Source of the DNA: Pseudopyrenochaeta lycopersici
Lineage: Eukaryota; Ascomycota; Dothideomycetes; Pleosporales; Pseudopyrenochaetaceae
DNA length: 64,000 bases
Reading direction: 5' to 3'
Assembly (NCBI GenBank): GCA_003313425.1
Contig: NHZP01000001.1
Location: forward strand, 2,046,001 to 2,110,000
Below, piece after piece: positions 34,004-45,176 of the stretch. The notes beneath the pieces are model-generated. The model saw only the letters and a list, made by a program, of their open reading frames with translations. It was not told where the DNA came from and ran no database searches. The stretch's first letter is position 1; each line of letters starts with the position of its first letter. The translations under genes and the position numbers were made by a program.

Positions 34004-35328
34004 ATATTACAACTGAAGCAGAAAGTTACCCAACGTGCCTTCGTACTTCTTGGCTTAGCTAAGAAAAGAGAAGCTAACAAAAGCCTACCAAGCACTCCTC
34101 CATGCCAAAATTCTGGCGTTAGAGCGAATAGGGCTACGTAAAACTTTACAGAACGGGAGCATATTTCATACCTTCATGATCTTACTATATCTGATTCGTC
34201 CTCTGGTATGAAAATGACCTTCCTTCGGCGCCTCCAAAGGCAGGGCCTCGCTTCGCTTTCTGCGTAGCCCCTCATTAAGCAGGACAGAGGAAGTATAAGT
34301 GTCGTGAGTCCTAGGTCTCTACTAATGTTACGCAAATGTCATAACGTCGGTCCCTGCGGGACGAGAAACCCCCCGCGGGCACGGGCGTTATACAACTAAG
34401 CTAACAAGTCCTAAAACATGGTCGATGAAGGTAGGGGACCTACGGTATGTCATCCACTACAGCCCTCTCACAGATACTTAGCTCGCTGATGTATGCCCTT
34501 GATCATTCTGAGTTTTGTTCTACCTAAGTTCCACCGTATATTACGAGACCATTTCTGATGAGACCGCTTGTAATGACGTTTCTATGATGAATTTGATGCT
34601 GAGTATTGCTGGGGTGGCTGAGCGTAAACGAGCTAGTATGGCCTAGCTAAAGTCATGGGCTGAACAAGCGATCTTAAATGGTAGCGAGGTTACGCGACCC
34701 CTTGCCGTATTCAATGTCCAAGCCCACAACAGTCTGTACGTTTGCATCCGAATCCAGAAGATAATCTTCAGCTAACCGGCCCAACCGCCTTTTTCTCTGC
34801 GTATACGCGACTTCGAGTGGTAGGCTGGTGCGGCCACTCAGCTCAACAGTTGGGAGGTCGCATGGGAGGACCTGCTGTGCACCATTGCTGAAGAGGACGA
34901 ATCGTCATCGATGTATTGACCGCCTCGGCATGGTGTATTCCATCGTATGTCTCCTGTCTGACCCCGACAGAGGCCGTGTCAGACAGGTTCTCCAATTTGC
35001 TAGTAACTACAGGATCGGCAAAGGTCCAGTGAGGAACGTGATCCAGATACGCCGAGCCGACAGACGCCCTCACCCCAACAACTATGTGGTACCCAAGTCA
35101 CCGCTAGCAGCTCGTCGTGTAGCCGTAACACCCGCCGGAGAGCACACAACGGAAGATAGTGCACCCAAAACCCCTTGACATGGCGCGTCCAAATGTGCGA
35201 AATCATGGGAGAGCTTGTCATGAAATTGACATACCTACCTTCCTTGTTCTCATCCGCCAAGATCTCTCAGGGGACCTAGATACGAATTGCAAATCTGTGG
35301 ATGTTCCTGGATTATGTGGTGTTCTGTT
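34004..35328. other. Spacer with imperfect inverted repeat, no intact gene
   Basis: Short unrelated open frames only. An imperfect palindrome lies at 34337-34395. The stretch leads into the kinase-like relic. Confidence 0.45.
34337..34395. repeat. Imperfect inverted repeat
   Basis: Left arm 34337-34361 and right arm 34371-34395 pair at about 17 of 25 positions, including ATAACG and GCGGG blocks, around a 9-base loop. It could be a hairpin or a miniature-element relic. Confidence 0.45.
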
Positions 35329-35759
35329 CCGGGTCAGGCTGAAATCGCACAGATACACCGTATCTGCCAACTCCACGCCCATTGACTTTATCATCGCCTC
35401 AGATAGGAGGCTACCGTCTACGAACACCTTTGCCCAATCCATGGCACCTATGTGCCAGTTTATTTGGGTAACATAGGCTTGGAGGTGCCCTATTTCTACG
35501 AAGGCATTGCGGAGCTCGTGCATATGATGCTCCTTAGCCTCGGAGGCAAGCGTATCCCTCTGCACTTTACTAATGAGAACACGCCGTACATTTCTCAACA
35601 GGTTGACTGTTCAACTTGGACACTCCACAATCTAGGGGTCTTGCATAAATATCTATGCCTCGAAACATGCTGCGGAACGAGGAGACTGGTCAAGTCATGG
35701 TGATTGATTTCGAGTGGGCAAAGATTGTCAAAAACCACGGCCTTGTAGCATTCCGCTAA
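35329..35759 (+). pseudogene. Relic of a fungal protein-kinase-like gene
   Basis: Reading across frames recovers consecutive pieces of a common fungal kinase-like family: RLKSHRYTVSANSTPIDF, then in another frame LR(stop)EATVYEHL at 35404-35406, PIHGTYVPVYLGNIGLEVPYFYEG, LVHMMLLSLGG, LHNLGVLHKYLCL, then after a further one-base shift at about 35665 RNMLRNEETGQVMVIDFEWAKI. The order matches the catalytic H-x-D-x-x-x-x-N loop and the DFG-like IDFEWA of that family. At least one stop (TAG where CAG would fit) and two frameshifts show it is not functional. Confidence 0.65.
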
Positions 35760-36298
35760 CATCAGACATGAGTTCCCAAGCAGTGGATACTTGAAGAAAG
35801 TCGTTTTCATGAAGAGCCTACCGTCTTGCTCAAGTCAGACCTAGTACCCACGAATATAATTTTCTCATTTCAAGTCCTTTAATCATTAGTTTCGTATGAC
35901 TATTGAGTTAATGTTCTACGAACTCTTTAGTAAGTGCAGAGTGCACCTTCGAGGATAAAGTTCCTTGGTCCATGTTTAAAAGGGAAAATGAATACTTTAC
36001 AATCTCTATTCTCAGATGTCCAAATTTAGAATGGGCTACAGATTCCTGTGAGTATGCATCTTTTAGACTTCATCATTTCTGGAATGCTGTTGAGGTGATG
36101 TCACTTGTGAAGCCTCGGTTCCAGGTAGGCGTGAGAGAAAATGCGGGGTAAGTGTAGTAGTTCACTCAATAGCATGATCGCTATACATCCTATATCTTTC
36201 TCGATACCTAGCTGTTAGCAAGGTCATTCTTTGCCAAAGACTTGTATTTCACTAAGATTGCTAAAACACACCTCGGACATTACGCTTTTTCTCCAACT
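35760..36298. other. Upstream flank of the MaoC-like gene
   Basis: AT-rich, no gene recognised. Confidence 0.4.
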
Positions 36299-37228
36299 AT
36301 GACGGCGAACACAATCGATCTTGTTGCAATCAAGAAGCTCTCATGGACTATCACAACATCTTACAATGTGTCACAAATCATATCTTACAACCTTGCCCTC
36401 GGCGCTTCAGGTGCGAATCTTGCTCTCGTTTACGAAAGCCACCCTGAATTTAGGGCTTTGCCTACATTTGGCGCCGTTCATGGCATTGCAGTGATGGGGC
36501 TTGTGCATCGCGCCATGGGTGACTTTCTATCAAAGTTTCAAGGATATAATCATGTTCATGGGGAGCATTTTTTGAGGTTAGAACGACCTTATCCCATACC
36601 GGGGGGACTAGAAGAGATTAGGCTGAAGACTACGGCAAGAGTTGTTGACGTTGTAGCAAAGGGACCATCCAATGTACTGATCTATGTTGAGATCAAGACT
36701 ACTAGGGAGAAAAGTGGAGAAACGATCTGTGAAAATGAGTGGACGGGGTTCATTATGAAAGTTCCCACCGTTGGTGCGAGCAAATCACAACCCGATCGAG
36801 GCATTCGAACGACATTGTATCCACAGCCCCAACGAGCTCCAGATAGAGTTCTGGGGCACAAGACGAGCCCTGAACAGGCAGCTCTCTATCGTGCTGCATC
36901 TGGTGATCTGAATCCTCTTCATATCGATCCTGCAACTGCCAAGTCTGCCGGGTTTCCAGCGCCCATCTTGACGGGGACGTGTACACTGGGAGTTGGAGTT
37001 CGACACGTTCTAGAGGCATTTGCGGATGGTGACCCTACACGATTCAAAAGCGTCAAGGTGCGGTTGAGTAAACCAGTTTTCGCGGCGTGGGGGGAGGAAG
37101 TCAAAACGGAGATGTGGAAAGATGGAGCGAGGGTATTGTTCAGAATGGTAGTGAATGATGGAAGGGATGAGAGAGTAGTCATGAATCATGGTGCGGTAGA
37201 ATTAAAACCGCATAAAACGCATTTGTAA
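36299..37228 (+). CDS. MaoC-like (R)-specific enoyl-CoA hydratase
   Basis: Single exon. Start chosen at 36299 (MTANTIDLVAIKKL), because it sits where hydratase-2 proteins begin; an in-frame ATG at 36242 would add 19 residues. Length is 309. The N-terminal hot-dog half (YNLALGASG, FGAVHGIAVMG) and the C-terminal catalytic half both fit peroxisomal 2-enoyl-CoA hydratase 2. The hydratase-2 motif reads AALYRAASGDLNPLHIDPATAKSAGFPAPILTG, with the catalytic Asp and His in GDLNPLH. The reaction would be hydration of trans-2-enoyl-CoA to (R)-3-hydroxyacyl-CoA. The C-terminus KTHL is not a clear PTS1. Neighbouring CoA-ligase and transporter suggest a catabolic context. Confidence 0.85.
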   Translation: MTANTIDLVAIKKLSWTITTSYNVSQIISYNLALGASGANLALVYESHPEFRALPTFGAVHGIAVMGLVHRAMGDFLSKFQGYNHVHGEHFLRLERPYPIPGGLEEIRLKTTARVVDVVAKGPSNVLIYVEIKTTREKSGETICENEWTGFIMKVPTVGASKSQPDRGIRTTLYPQPQRAPDRVLGHKTSPEQAALYRAASGDLNPLHIDPATAKSAGFPAPILTGTCTLGVGVRHVLEAFADGDPTRFKSVKVRLSKPVFAAWGEEVKTEMWKDGARVLFRMVVNDGRDERVVMNHGAVELKPHKTHL

Positions 37229-38270
37229 ATAATGGAGTAAACTTTTAAGGTCATACGGACCAAGAATTGGGAAGTCACAATAACGGAAGGTTGGGTTGGC
37301 TACGCCAACGTGGACTGTACGGCGGTGCAACAACGTTCGAACGACCTTCATATATGTCAACTGACGCATCGACATCAACACCACCATCAATATACGCTAT
37401 CTTCTGCTCATTTCATCTGCACCAAATTTCAGCAACATCAATGAGAGTATCAAAAAATGAACGGTGGTCTGTCGTTCCAACTTCCACCTGGTAAGTTGCA
37501 GGAAGCTTTAGCTCTCTTCAGATGCTAACTACCTGCTACAGAGACCCACCGCGCCCATAAGTCATTTAAACCGTCGCTCAGAATGCTAAATTCGTTGGAC
37601 AAGAGACAGTGTTCGATCAAGTCTATCAAAGATGCACCACACCAGGCTGACACACGGCGCTCGTTGCTTGAGCGGTATTGACTGAGCAGAGTACAGCTTG
37701 CCTGACACTACGAGCTAATTGTGGAGAAGTAAGCCGTAAATGCCTTCGAGCATGCCTAGCGCACGTGAGACGGATTATCGAAAACGTCGGCGTTCTGAAC
37801 CTACGCTAGCAACGCAGGGCTGTCTGAAGAGACCTACTGCAGGATCGCCCACTCCGTTGAAATCCAAGGCAAGCAGGACATGCAGGCTAAAATCTTGAAA
37901 TGATGCAAAAATTACTGTGCAACAGCAAACAGTCATGGCTACTTATGCTCAATGATTTTGACGATGCTCAGTTGCCTATTCATAGTCAGGCGACTAATTT
38001 CGGAGGCCGTATCGCGAGTCAATGCGATTGGGTATAAGATGATACGAATATGATGTGTAGGTATGAAGAGTCTCGAAATTTTGAAATAGCTATAGCACAG
38101 GATATTCAAAGATCTATGGTGAATAGTAACGCATGCGCAGAGGTATCCTCGCTTGAAATCAAAGTGTCCCCAATGTCTTCCGTGAGGCTGATTTCTCAAA
38201 ACTCAGGATTGGACATTAGAAAGTATCAAATAAAATTACAGATTCGTTGGCTTCCTTGTGAAGTGGTGAG
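37229..38270. other. Spacer with a candidate small spliced gene
   Basis: Between the hydratase and the transporter. Apart from the 57-codon candidate at 37457-37681, nothing recognisable. Confidence 0.45.
37457..37681 (+). CDS. Candidate 57-residue spliced protein
   Basis: Exons 37457..37490 and 37542..37681. The 51-bp intron has a full set of signals: GTAAGT donor, GATGCTAACTAC branch and CTACAG acceptor. The joined product is 57 residues, basic and soluble (MNGGLSFQLPPETHRAH at the start, TRRSLLERY at the end), without signal peptide. An overlapping ATG at 37441 in another frame would stop soon after splicing. No family recognised. It could also be part of a longer gene or a transcribed relic. 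Confidence 0.35.
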
Positions 38271-40068
38271 TTAGACCTGATTTTCCTGGCGCTCGGCTGG
38301 CTCCAGGATACCGGTTGGTCTACCGGCTTGTTCCGCCTTGCTGAATGTCCTTCCACCGGCTCCCATGTGCAGCCTATCTGTATCGACCAGCCCATCCTTC
38401 TGCAATGATGAAGCATCCCACTTTGCGCTCGTGATTGGGTTGACGTGCAACACATACATCGTGTCGATTTCTTCCAGAGACCGGTCTTTCGTCTCGATCA
38501 TGAAGAAGTAAACGATGAAGAATAGGACGACGAGCGAGACAGCGAAGACAAGGCCGTAGAAGTAGTCGATCTGGTCGGTGATCAGGGTCGAGAAGAAGGA
38601 GATGAGAAAGTTGAAGAGCCAGTTGGTAGCGGTGGCGAGGGCCATGCAAATGGCGCGGTAACGAGCAGGATAGAGCTCGCCAACAATAGCCCATACTAAC
38701 GGACCCCAGGTGGTTGCGAAGGCTGCAATGAAGAGGCAGGTGAACACTATCATGATATTTCCAGCTTGAGGGGTACTGAGCGGGTTTTCATGGTCGAGTT
38801 GATAATGACCGATGAAGGAATAGATGAACAGGCAAACAGCCATCCAAGCTGCACCAGCCATCATAGCCTTGCGGCGACCAACGTTCTCGACGATCCAAAG
38901 TCCGACGATGGTAGCGGCGACGTTGACAGTGCCCAGGATGATAGATGTAACATATGAGTTGCTGAGACCTGTGGCAGCGAAAATCGTGGTTCCGTAGTAG
39001 AAGAAGTAATTTGCTCCCGTGAGCTGTTGTCCGGCCTGTAGGACCATGCCAAGAAGCGTACGGTAAAGCATTCGCGGGCCAGTGAAGATCTCGTGCCATG
39101 GGTGTTCCCCGCCCGCGGCTTCAGCCTCAAGCTTTTCCTGGATTTCGGCGATTTCCTTGTCGATGAAAGCGCTGTGTGGATCAATTCCGTTCAAACGGGC
39201 CATATTCTTGCGCGCATCCTCTACTTTGCCCTTGCGATATGCGTAACGAGGCGATTCGGGCAAGAGGAGAATAGTGGTGCCCAATATAATGGCCCAGAGG
39301 GCAGAAAGGCCATTAGGGATTCGCCACTGTGCACTATTGAAATAGTCCTTCTCAGTGCCATAGTTGACCATATAGGCCGTCCAAATACCGAGTGTGATGA
39401 ACAATTGGTAGGAGCTGACGGTAGCACCACGAATACGCTTGGGGATTGACTCAGATTGGTACATAGGAACGACAGTCGAGAGCGCGCCGATGCCGAGGCC
39501 AGCAACCATACGTCCCATGGCGAACTGAACCCATACATTCTTGCTAGTAATTTCAATAATGACGCCGATGATGTAGAAGAACGCTGAACCGGAGATCGTG
39601 AGTCGTCGACCGAAGGTATCAGCTAACGGAGCGGAGACCAGGCATCCGAACAAAGTACCAACACTGCCAAAACGTGAGACAAGCTACCATTTAATGATAA
39701 TAGGACTTACGCAAGAAGACCGACAATAGCACCCTGTCGAACAGCGGAGAATGATCCATTGTCGCCAAATCTCTGCTTGAAATCGGCCATTTCAAGAAAG
39801 CCTAGTGAGCGATCAGTACGCGATTTACACAAAGCGCGATTGAAGCGAAAATACCAGAGATTTGACCGGACTCATAACCAAACATAAAGCCACCAATACT
39901 TGCAACAGCTCCTAGGACGACAGCAATCGCGGGCACGCGGCCACGAGGTTCGACATCCAGGGCGGATGTGATATGAGAGTTACCCCGGGTAGGCGTGTCG
40001 GCGGGAGTAGTGCTGTCCGGCGTTCCTTTCCCTTTGGGTTCTTCGACCGACTTGCGGAAGAAACGCAT
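38271..40068 (-). CDS. MFS monosaccharide transporter
   Basis: Exons 40068..39855, 39801..39711 and 39663..38271, 565 residues, with introns GTATTT/CTAG and GTAAGT/GGCAG. Twelve-helix sugar porter: GGFMFGYESGQISGF in helix 1, LADTFGRR loop 2-3, PESPRYAYRKGK after helix 6, QQLTGANYFFYYG in helix 7, ETKDRSLEEIDTMY at the end. The QQLTGxNYFFYY segment and this tail are typical of fungal high-affinity glucose/xylose transporters. Exact sugar is not deducible. Nearby GH43 could supply pentoses, but they are 6 kb apart and not obviously co-regulated. Confidence 0.9.
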
Positions 40069-42959
40069 CTTGACGTGTATCGGCGGGTTGTGCTCGAAGA
40101 GTTGAAGAAGGATATAATTGAGTTAAAAAACAAGCCAGTCACGGGGAGGGCAATCTGACGAGAGTTTCAGATGGAGAAGAGCTGGAGAAGAGTTCGAGGG
40201 AGATTGGAGCAGTACTTTGTGCTGCATAAATAGTGTTGAGGCGTGGAGACGGTCGCATGGTCAACAGACGGTGGAGCCCGTTGTTAGCAAAATCTAACCG
40301 CACCACTATCTCCTGCTTTGACATCCTGAACGTGATCGGGAAAGTAAAGATTCTCGCACGAGGTCTCATACAACGGGGCGAATGATGTAATCCTCTGCCG
40401 GCGAAGGCTGATGAGTGCAATTTGCCATAGAGCTCAGCAAACTAGACAGTGGCCGACTAGGAAATTCTTTCATCGCTCATGATCGGACATGTCGATAAAG
40501 GGCCGAGAAGCAGGGGGACTGGTAGTGCGTTGCGCGCCCCACTGTGCAACTTCAGCTAGGCTTCCTTCGCCCTGCATTGCAACTCGGGGATGGCTTCTCT
40601 ATAGTGCGCTTTTTCCAAAAGCCACTTCCCCAGGGGCTTGCGTCTTTGTGGATGCTAAAGATGTGAGGCTGCATTTTGGAGTATTTAGTATGATGTCGTA
40701 TTGTGTAAAAGCTGGGGGCACTGAGCCATGAGTCCGACATTTGACCTATTCAGTGGAGTCTTATTTGATCACGCCCAGTGGTAGTAGTCGGGTAGAAGTA
40801 AGCCGTCGCCGAACCAGGGCGGGAATGGCGCCATGGTGCGGGTAGACAGTGGGGCACCTCATGATCCCTGAAAGACACGGAAGTGACGTAGATGATGTTC
40901 GTATGCGACAATTATCTTCTGCACAAGTTTCCACGATCTAAAGGTCCGTTGATGGCACTATGAGTTGCACATCCCTATACGGAATCGAGTCTTTCATGCG
41001 CGGCTACTTTACGTTTGGTATGCCTCAGTATGGCTAATTAAAGCCAGTCAGGCCCGCTTTCTCATCTCACTAACTGAGCTCGAAACGTGTCGAGACCTTG
41101 TTAAAGCGATTGGAGCTGAGTCTTGAGTACGAAGTGTCAATAGAGATGAGTGAACTTTGTCTTTCTTCAAACAAATTATCGTCTGTGATCTTTCAATGCC
41201 TCGGGCGACACGGTGGAGTGACATGGCGATACTTCTTGGCCAGCGCCGATCTTGACCGAGAAAAAACCATGTTGTGTGCAGAAAACTACGCCGAGGTTGC
41301 AACACTAGCGGCCCACGCAGCTGCAGGGGAATCATAGCGGCTCAAAATCTTCAACAGAAATTCTGGTCTCAAAAAAGAGGGTCGTGGTGGATAATGATGT
41401 CGGAATCGGGCGATCGGCAATATGACGCAAGCCAGTTCGGATGCACAACCTCGAACGCTATTTCTGCCTCGCAAGGTGCTCGGAAGCCGAAGTGGAACCG
41501 AAATGCATCGTTGGAAATATGCCGGGCATAAGCGTCGTGCTCAAAGATGGCACAACCTGCTCACGATGTCTCGCGAGTCCTTACAAAAGTCAGCTCAGAA
41601 CATACCTAGGTACGCAAAAGAAGGAAGTAGCAAATTTGATCAATTGCAATGACCCTTCGCTTGCTACCGCCGTGATTGAACTTACCAGAGTATATATAGT
41701 GCCGTTTGTCATTCGTAAGACAAAGCGTACCTGAGCAGTGTACAGATGCTGCAGGAATCTGCACGCTCCTCGGGTTTTCCATCATGAAATGCTGAAGAAT
41801 AACAATGCATCATCCCCACGGGGGAGCCAATGGACTTATAAAGTCTGTGTCGGGGGTCTTTAATCCGGATTGTGGAGCAGACTCATTTCCAAGTCGGGTC
41901 CCGCCAATGGTCCATACCAGTGACAAAGAGGCTGAACGGTGTCCCACCAGGTGCGATTCCTTTGGGGACTACCATTACCAATTTCGAACCAAAGCCGATT
42001 TAGGCACATAATTAATGCTGTTATGACTCGACGCTCTGTCAGAGAACGGCAGTTTCGGGATTGAGAGTCAGAAGTCTGTGCGTCTGAGTTCTGATGGTAG
42101 GTTATTCCTAAGCTTCTTCTAGGCTTTCTCAATGAGATGATGCTACAAGAGGAGACATACTAGTGTCTCCTTGAATTGAGTCAGTTTCAGTAGCAACGAG
42201 AAGTTGCGAGCTTTGCGGCATGTTACGGGTACTCACATGTTAGATTGAATGATTGGTGAATGGCGCATTCGAAGTTTGAACAACTAGCAGGAGGCTGACT
42301 ACTAGAACATGTTTCGTGAAGGCTCATGGCAGAGCGTAGCAAAATTGCGGAGGTCTCGAGATCGTTACGATGGCTTCCATGGGGCTCTGTAGGATGAGTG
42401 TGGGAATGTGGAGAAGACGCACAGACACCAACCTGGCTTTGGAGAAATCTGGAGTTGGTGCGACCGTTCCGAAGTGTCAACATAGACGTACCCACGCATG
42501 TAACTTCAACATGCCATGTAATACACTATTCGGAGAATTTTATTCAATATGAAGACTATTACTGTCACTCATGCCAATGTATTCATACTCGGTGATAAAG
42601 TTGATCCGCAGTAGGAGAAGAAAACGAAGCGTGGCTGACATGCCCCAACATCTATCTCCACTTGTCGATAGATTCTCGAACTCAAATCCATCAATGCCTC
42701 TTCGATGTGTCCAGTAATTGAGGCTTGCTTTAGTTGGTGCATCTTGTGCGTGAAGGTTGCGGAGACGGATAGTCAATGTGGGGTAGCTGCATGGACGATC
42801 GGGGTAAGCCTCGGTATAAACGTCAAGCGTCGAGACTCGCTTTTCGAGGTGTACTTCAGCCGTTATTAGTCACTCATAACTGAGTTCTTATTGGAGTCGC
42901 CTAACCAGACTTTGGGAGCTCTAGCTACCTTTTGGAGTTTACAGTAGCAATTGTACAAA
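40069..42959. other. Long gene-poor spacer
   Basis: 2.9 kb between divergent starts of the sugar transporter and the CoA ligase. Several 60-97-codon frames (for example 41441-41734 plus, 42540-42776 minus) have no family signature. No repeat or tRNA recognised. Confidence 0.45.
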
Positions 42960-44779
42960 ATGCCTTGGCTTTCGCAAGAGTCGTATCCGCTTCCAGAAGT
43001 GGATCTGGTCTCTTTCACGTTTGGCAATAATGCTGCAGCCTACGATGATGATAAGCCGGCCCGTATATTCTTTTATACCCTTTTTGCACCCTTACTGACC
43101 ATTTGTCCAGATATATCACGATGCCGATGATGACAGTCGAACATTGTCCCGCGGCCAGGGTCGCCGCATTGTCAGAAAACTCGTTGCAGGCTTCCGCAAA
43201 GCAGGCCTTCATATTGGGGACTGTTTTGCCATAACATCATTCAACGATATTATGTATCCTATGGTCCTTCTCGGCGGTGTAGGAGCGGGTGGCGTGTTCT
43301 CTGGGACGAATCCAGCATACCGAGTTGCTGAAATGCGACATCATATTCGCACCGCACAAGTCAAATTTTTTATCGTTGAACCGGAACTTCTCGACGTGGT
43401 AGCAGAAGGTGCAACTAAAGAAGGGATTCCCAAAGATAACATTTTCGTGTTTAACGTTCGAGGTCAAGCTGTACCCGAAGGCTTCCGTTCATGGGAATGG
43501 TTGCTACAACAAGGAGAAGAAGATTGGAACCGTATCACCGATCTCAATACCCTGAAAACCACGGATGTTGCCCGCTTAACAACTTCAGGCACTACTGGCC
43601 TTCCAAAGACCGCATGCCAAAGCCACTACAATGCTACAAGTTACCATACCATGACCGCGACGATATCCGAGGGCAAGATACCTTGGAAGGCAAAGAATAT
43701 CTCCCCTCTTCCCATGTTTCACGTAGCTACTGTACCTGCCGTTCACTCCTCACCTTTTCGATCTGGTCATCCAATTTGGATCATGCGTCGTTTTGAGCTC
43801 GAACCTTACCTTGCTGCTATCGAGAAGCATCAAATCACCAATCTTGGAATGGTACCCCCGCTTGTCATTGCCATCATTAACAGCCCATTGACGAAGAAAT
43901 ATAGCCTCAAGAGCGTACGCTCAGTAGGTGTTGGAGCTGCACCTTTGGATGCTGGAAGTCAAAGAAGGTTAAGGGAACTGTGTGCACCAGATTGCAAGTG
44001 CACACAAGTCTGGGGTATGACGGAGACTACGAGCGCAATTACTTTGTTCTACTACCCAGAGGCCGACGACACGGGCAGTGTGGGAAGGCTTATGCCAAAT
44101 ACCGATGTCAAGTTTGTTTTTCCATCCGTTTGAAATGAGGCAGAAGATACTGACAGAACTTAGACTTGTGGACGAGGATGGAAAGGATATCACAGCTTTC
44201 GATGTCCGTGGCGAAGTTTGTGTGCGCGGCCCGACTGTTGTCCGCGCCTATCACAATAATCCCGAGGCAAATGCTGAAACTTGGGATGAGGATGGCTATC
44301 TTCATACCGGTGATGTTTTGTATTGTGACAGCAAAACAAAGAAATGGTACATTATGGACCGCAAAAAGGTATGTACTACTTCCCATATTCCTCAATTGAG
44401 GTTTTTTGGCGTTCTGACAGGTCTTCAGGAACTCATCAAAGTCCGCGGTTTCCAAGTAGCCCCTCCAGAACTCGAAGCTGTACTTCTTGAATCAGCTGAT
44501 AGAATTGTTGACGTCGCCGTCATCGGCCTGAAAGCAAAGCCTGGTTCCGACAGTGAATCGCCACGCGCCTATGTCGTGCGAAAGCCTGGCACAAACATTA
44601 CAGAAGAGGAGGTGAAGAATTTGATCAAGGGGAAGTTGGCGAGTTATAAGCAGCTGACTGGCGGTGTTGTGTTTCTCAATGAGATACCAAAGAGCCCCAG
44701 CGGGAAGATTCTCAAGAGAGTATTGAGGGAGTGGGCGGATGCGGAAGTTGATGGACAGGTGGACAAGGCAAAGCTGTGA
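42960..44779 (+). CDS. 4-coumarate-CoA-ligase-like AMP-binding enzyme, PTS1 AKL
   Basis: Exons 42960..about 43058, 43111..44111, 44164..44368 and 44429..44779. ANL-family landmarks: LTTSGTTGLPK (P-loop), VWGMTETTSA, GYLHTGDV, MDRKKELIKVRGFQVAPPELE hinge, and SPSGKILKRVLR with the catalytic Lys. The end is KAKL, a peroxisomal PTS1 variant. Fungal members activate hydroxycinnamic, aromatic or fatty acids as CoA thioesters. Intron 3 (60 bp) has no in-frame stop. Odd point: family alignment wants YDDDKP followed directly by IYHDADD, but the only good donor (GTATAT at 43063) gives a one-base frame error. Either a GC donor at 43059 is used, or the allele has an indel and is inactive. Confidence 0.75.
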
Positions 44780-45176
44780 TTATTTTATGGAAATTATTAG
44801 AAGTAGAATATACATAAGTAACTTCTGAGCTCTTTTCAAGTGGGATGAAGTATGCTCAATTGGAAGTTGGGGGTGGGTAGAACGGTTATTAAACACGCCA
44901 ACTTAAGATATTTCCCTGTATCGCCGGCACATCCTCAGACCAGACGCACTGTAGCCCGCATCATGGAAAATTTAAAATTTCGTAGAAGACAAGTTACTGC
45001 GAGGCCAGTTGTCTAGAGATGCGAGATGTTTGAGTAGAAAGACGGTGACTTGGAATAGTGAAACGGCCACTCGCGAAGAGGCGAGCAAATCAGTGCCTTG
45101 GCCCAAGAACGTATGTCGTCTATTCCATCCTTGCTTCTCTTCCAAGAAACCCCACTAAACGTTACAGATACTCCTA
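44780..45176. other. Convergent spacer
   Basis: 3' flanks of the CoA ligase and the GH43 gene; nothing else seen. Confidence 0.5.
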
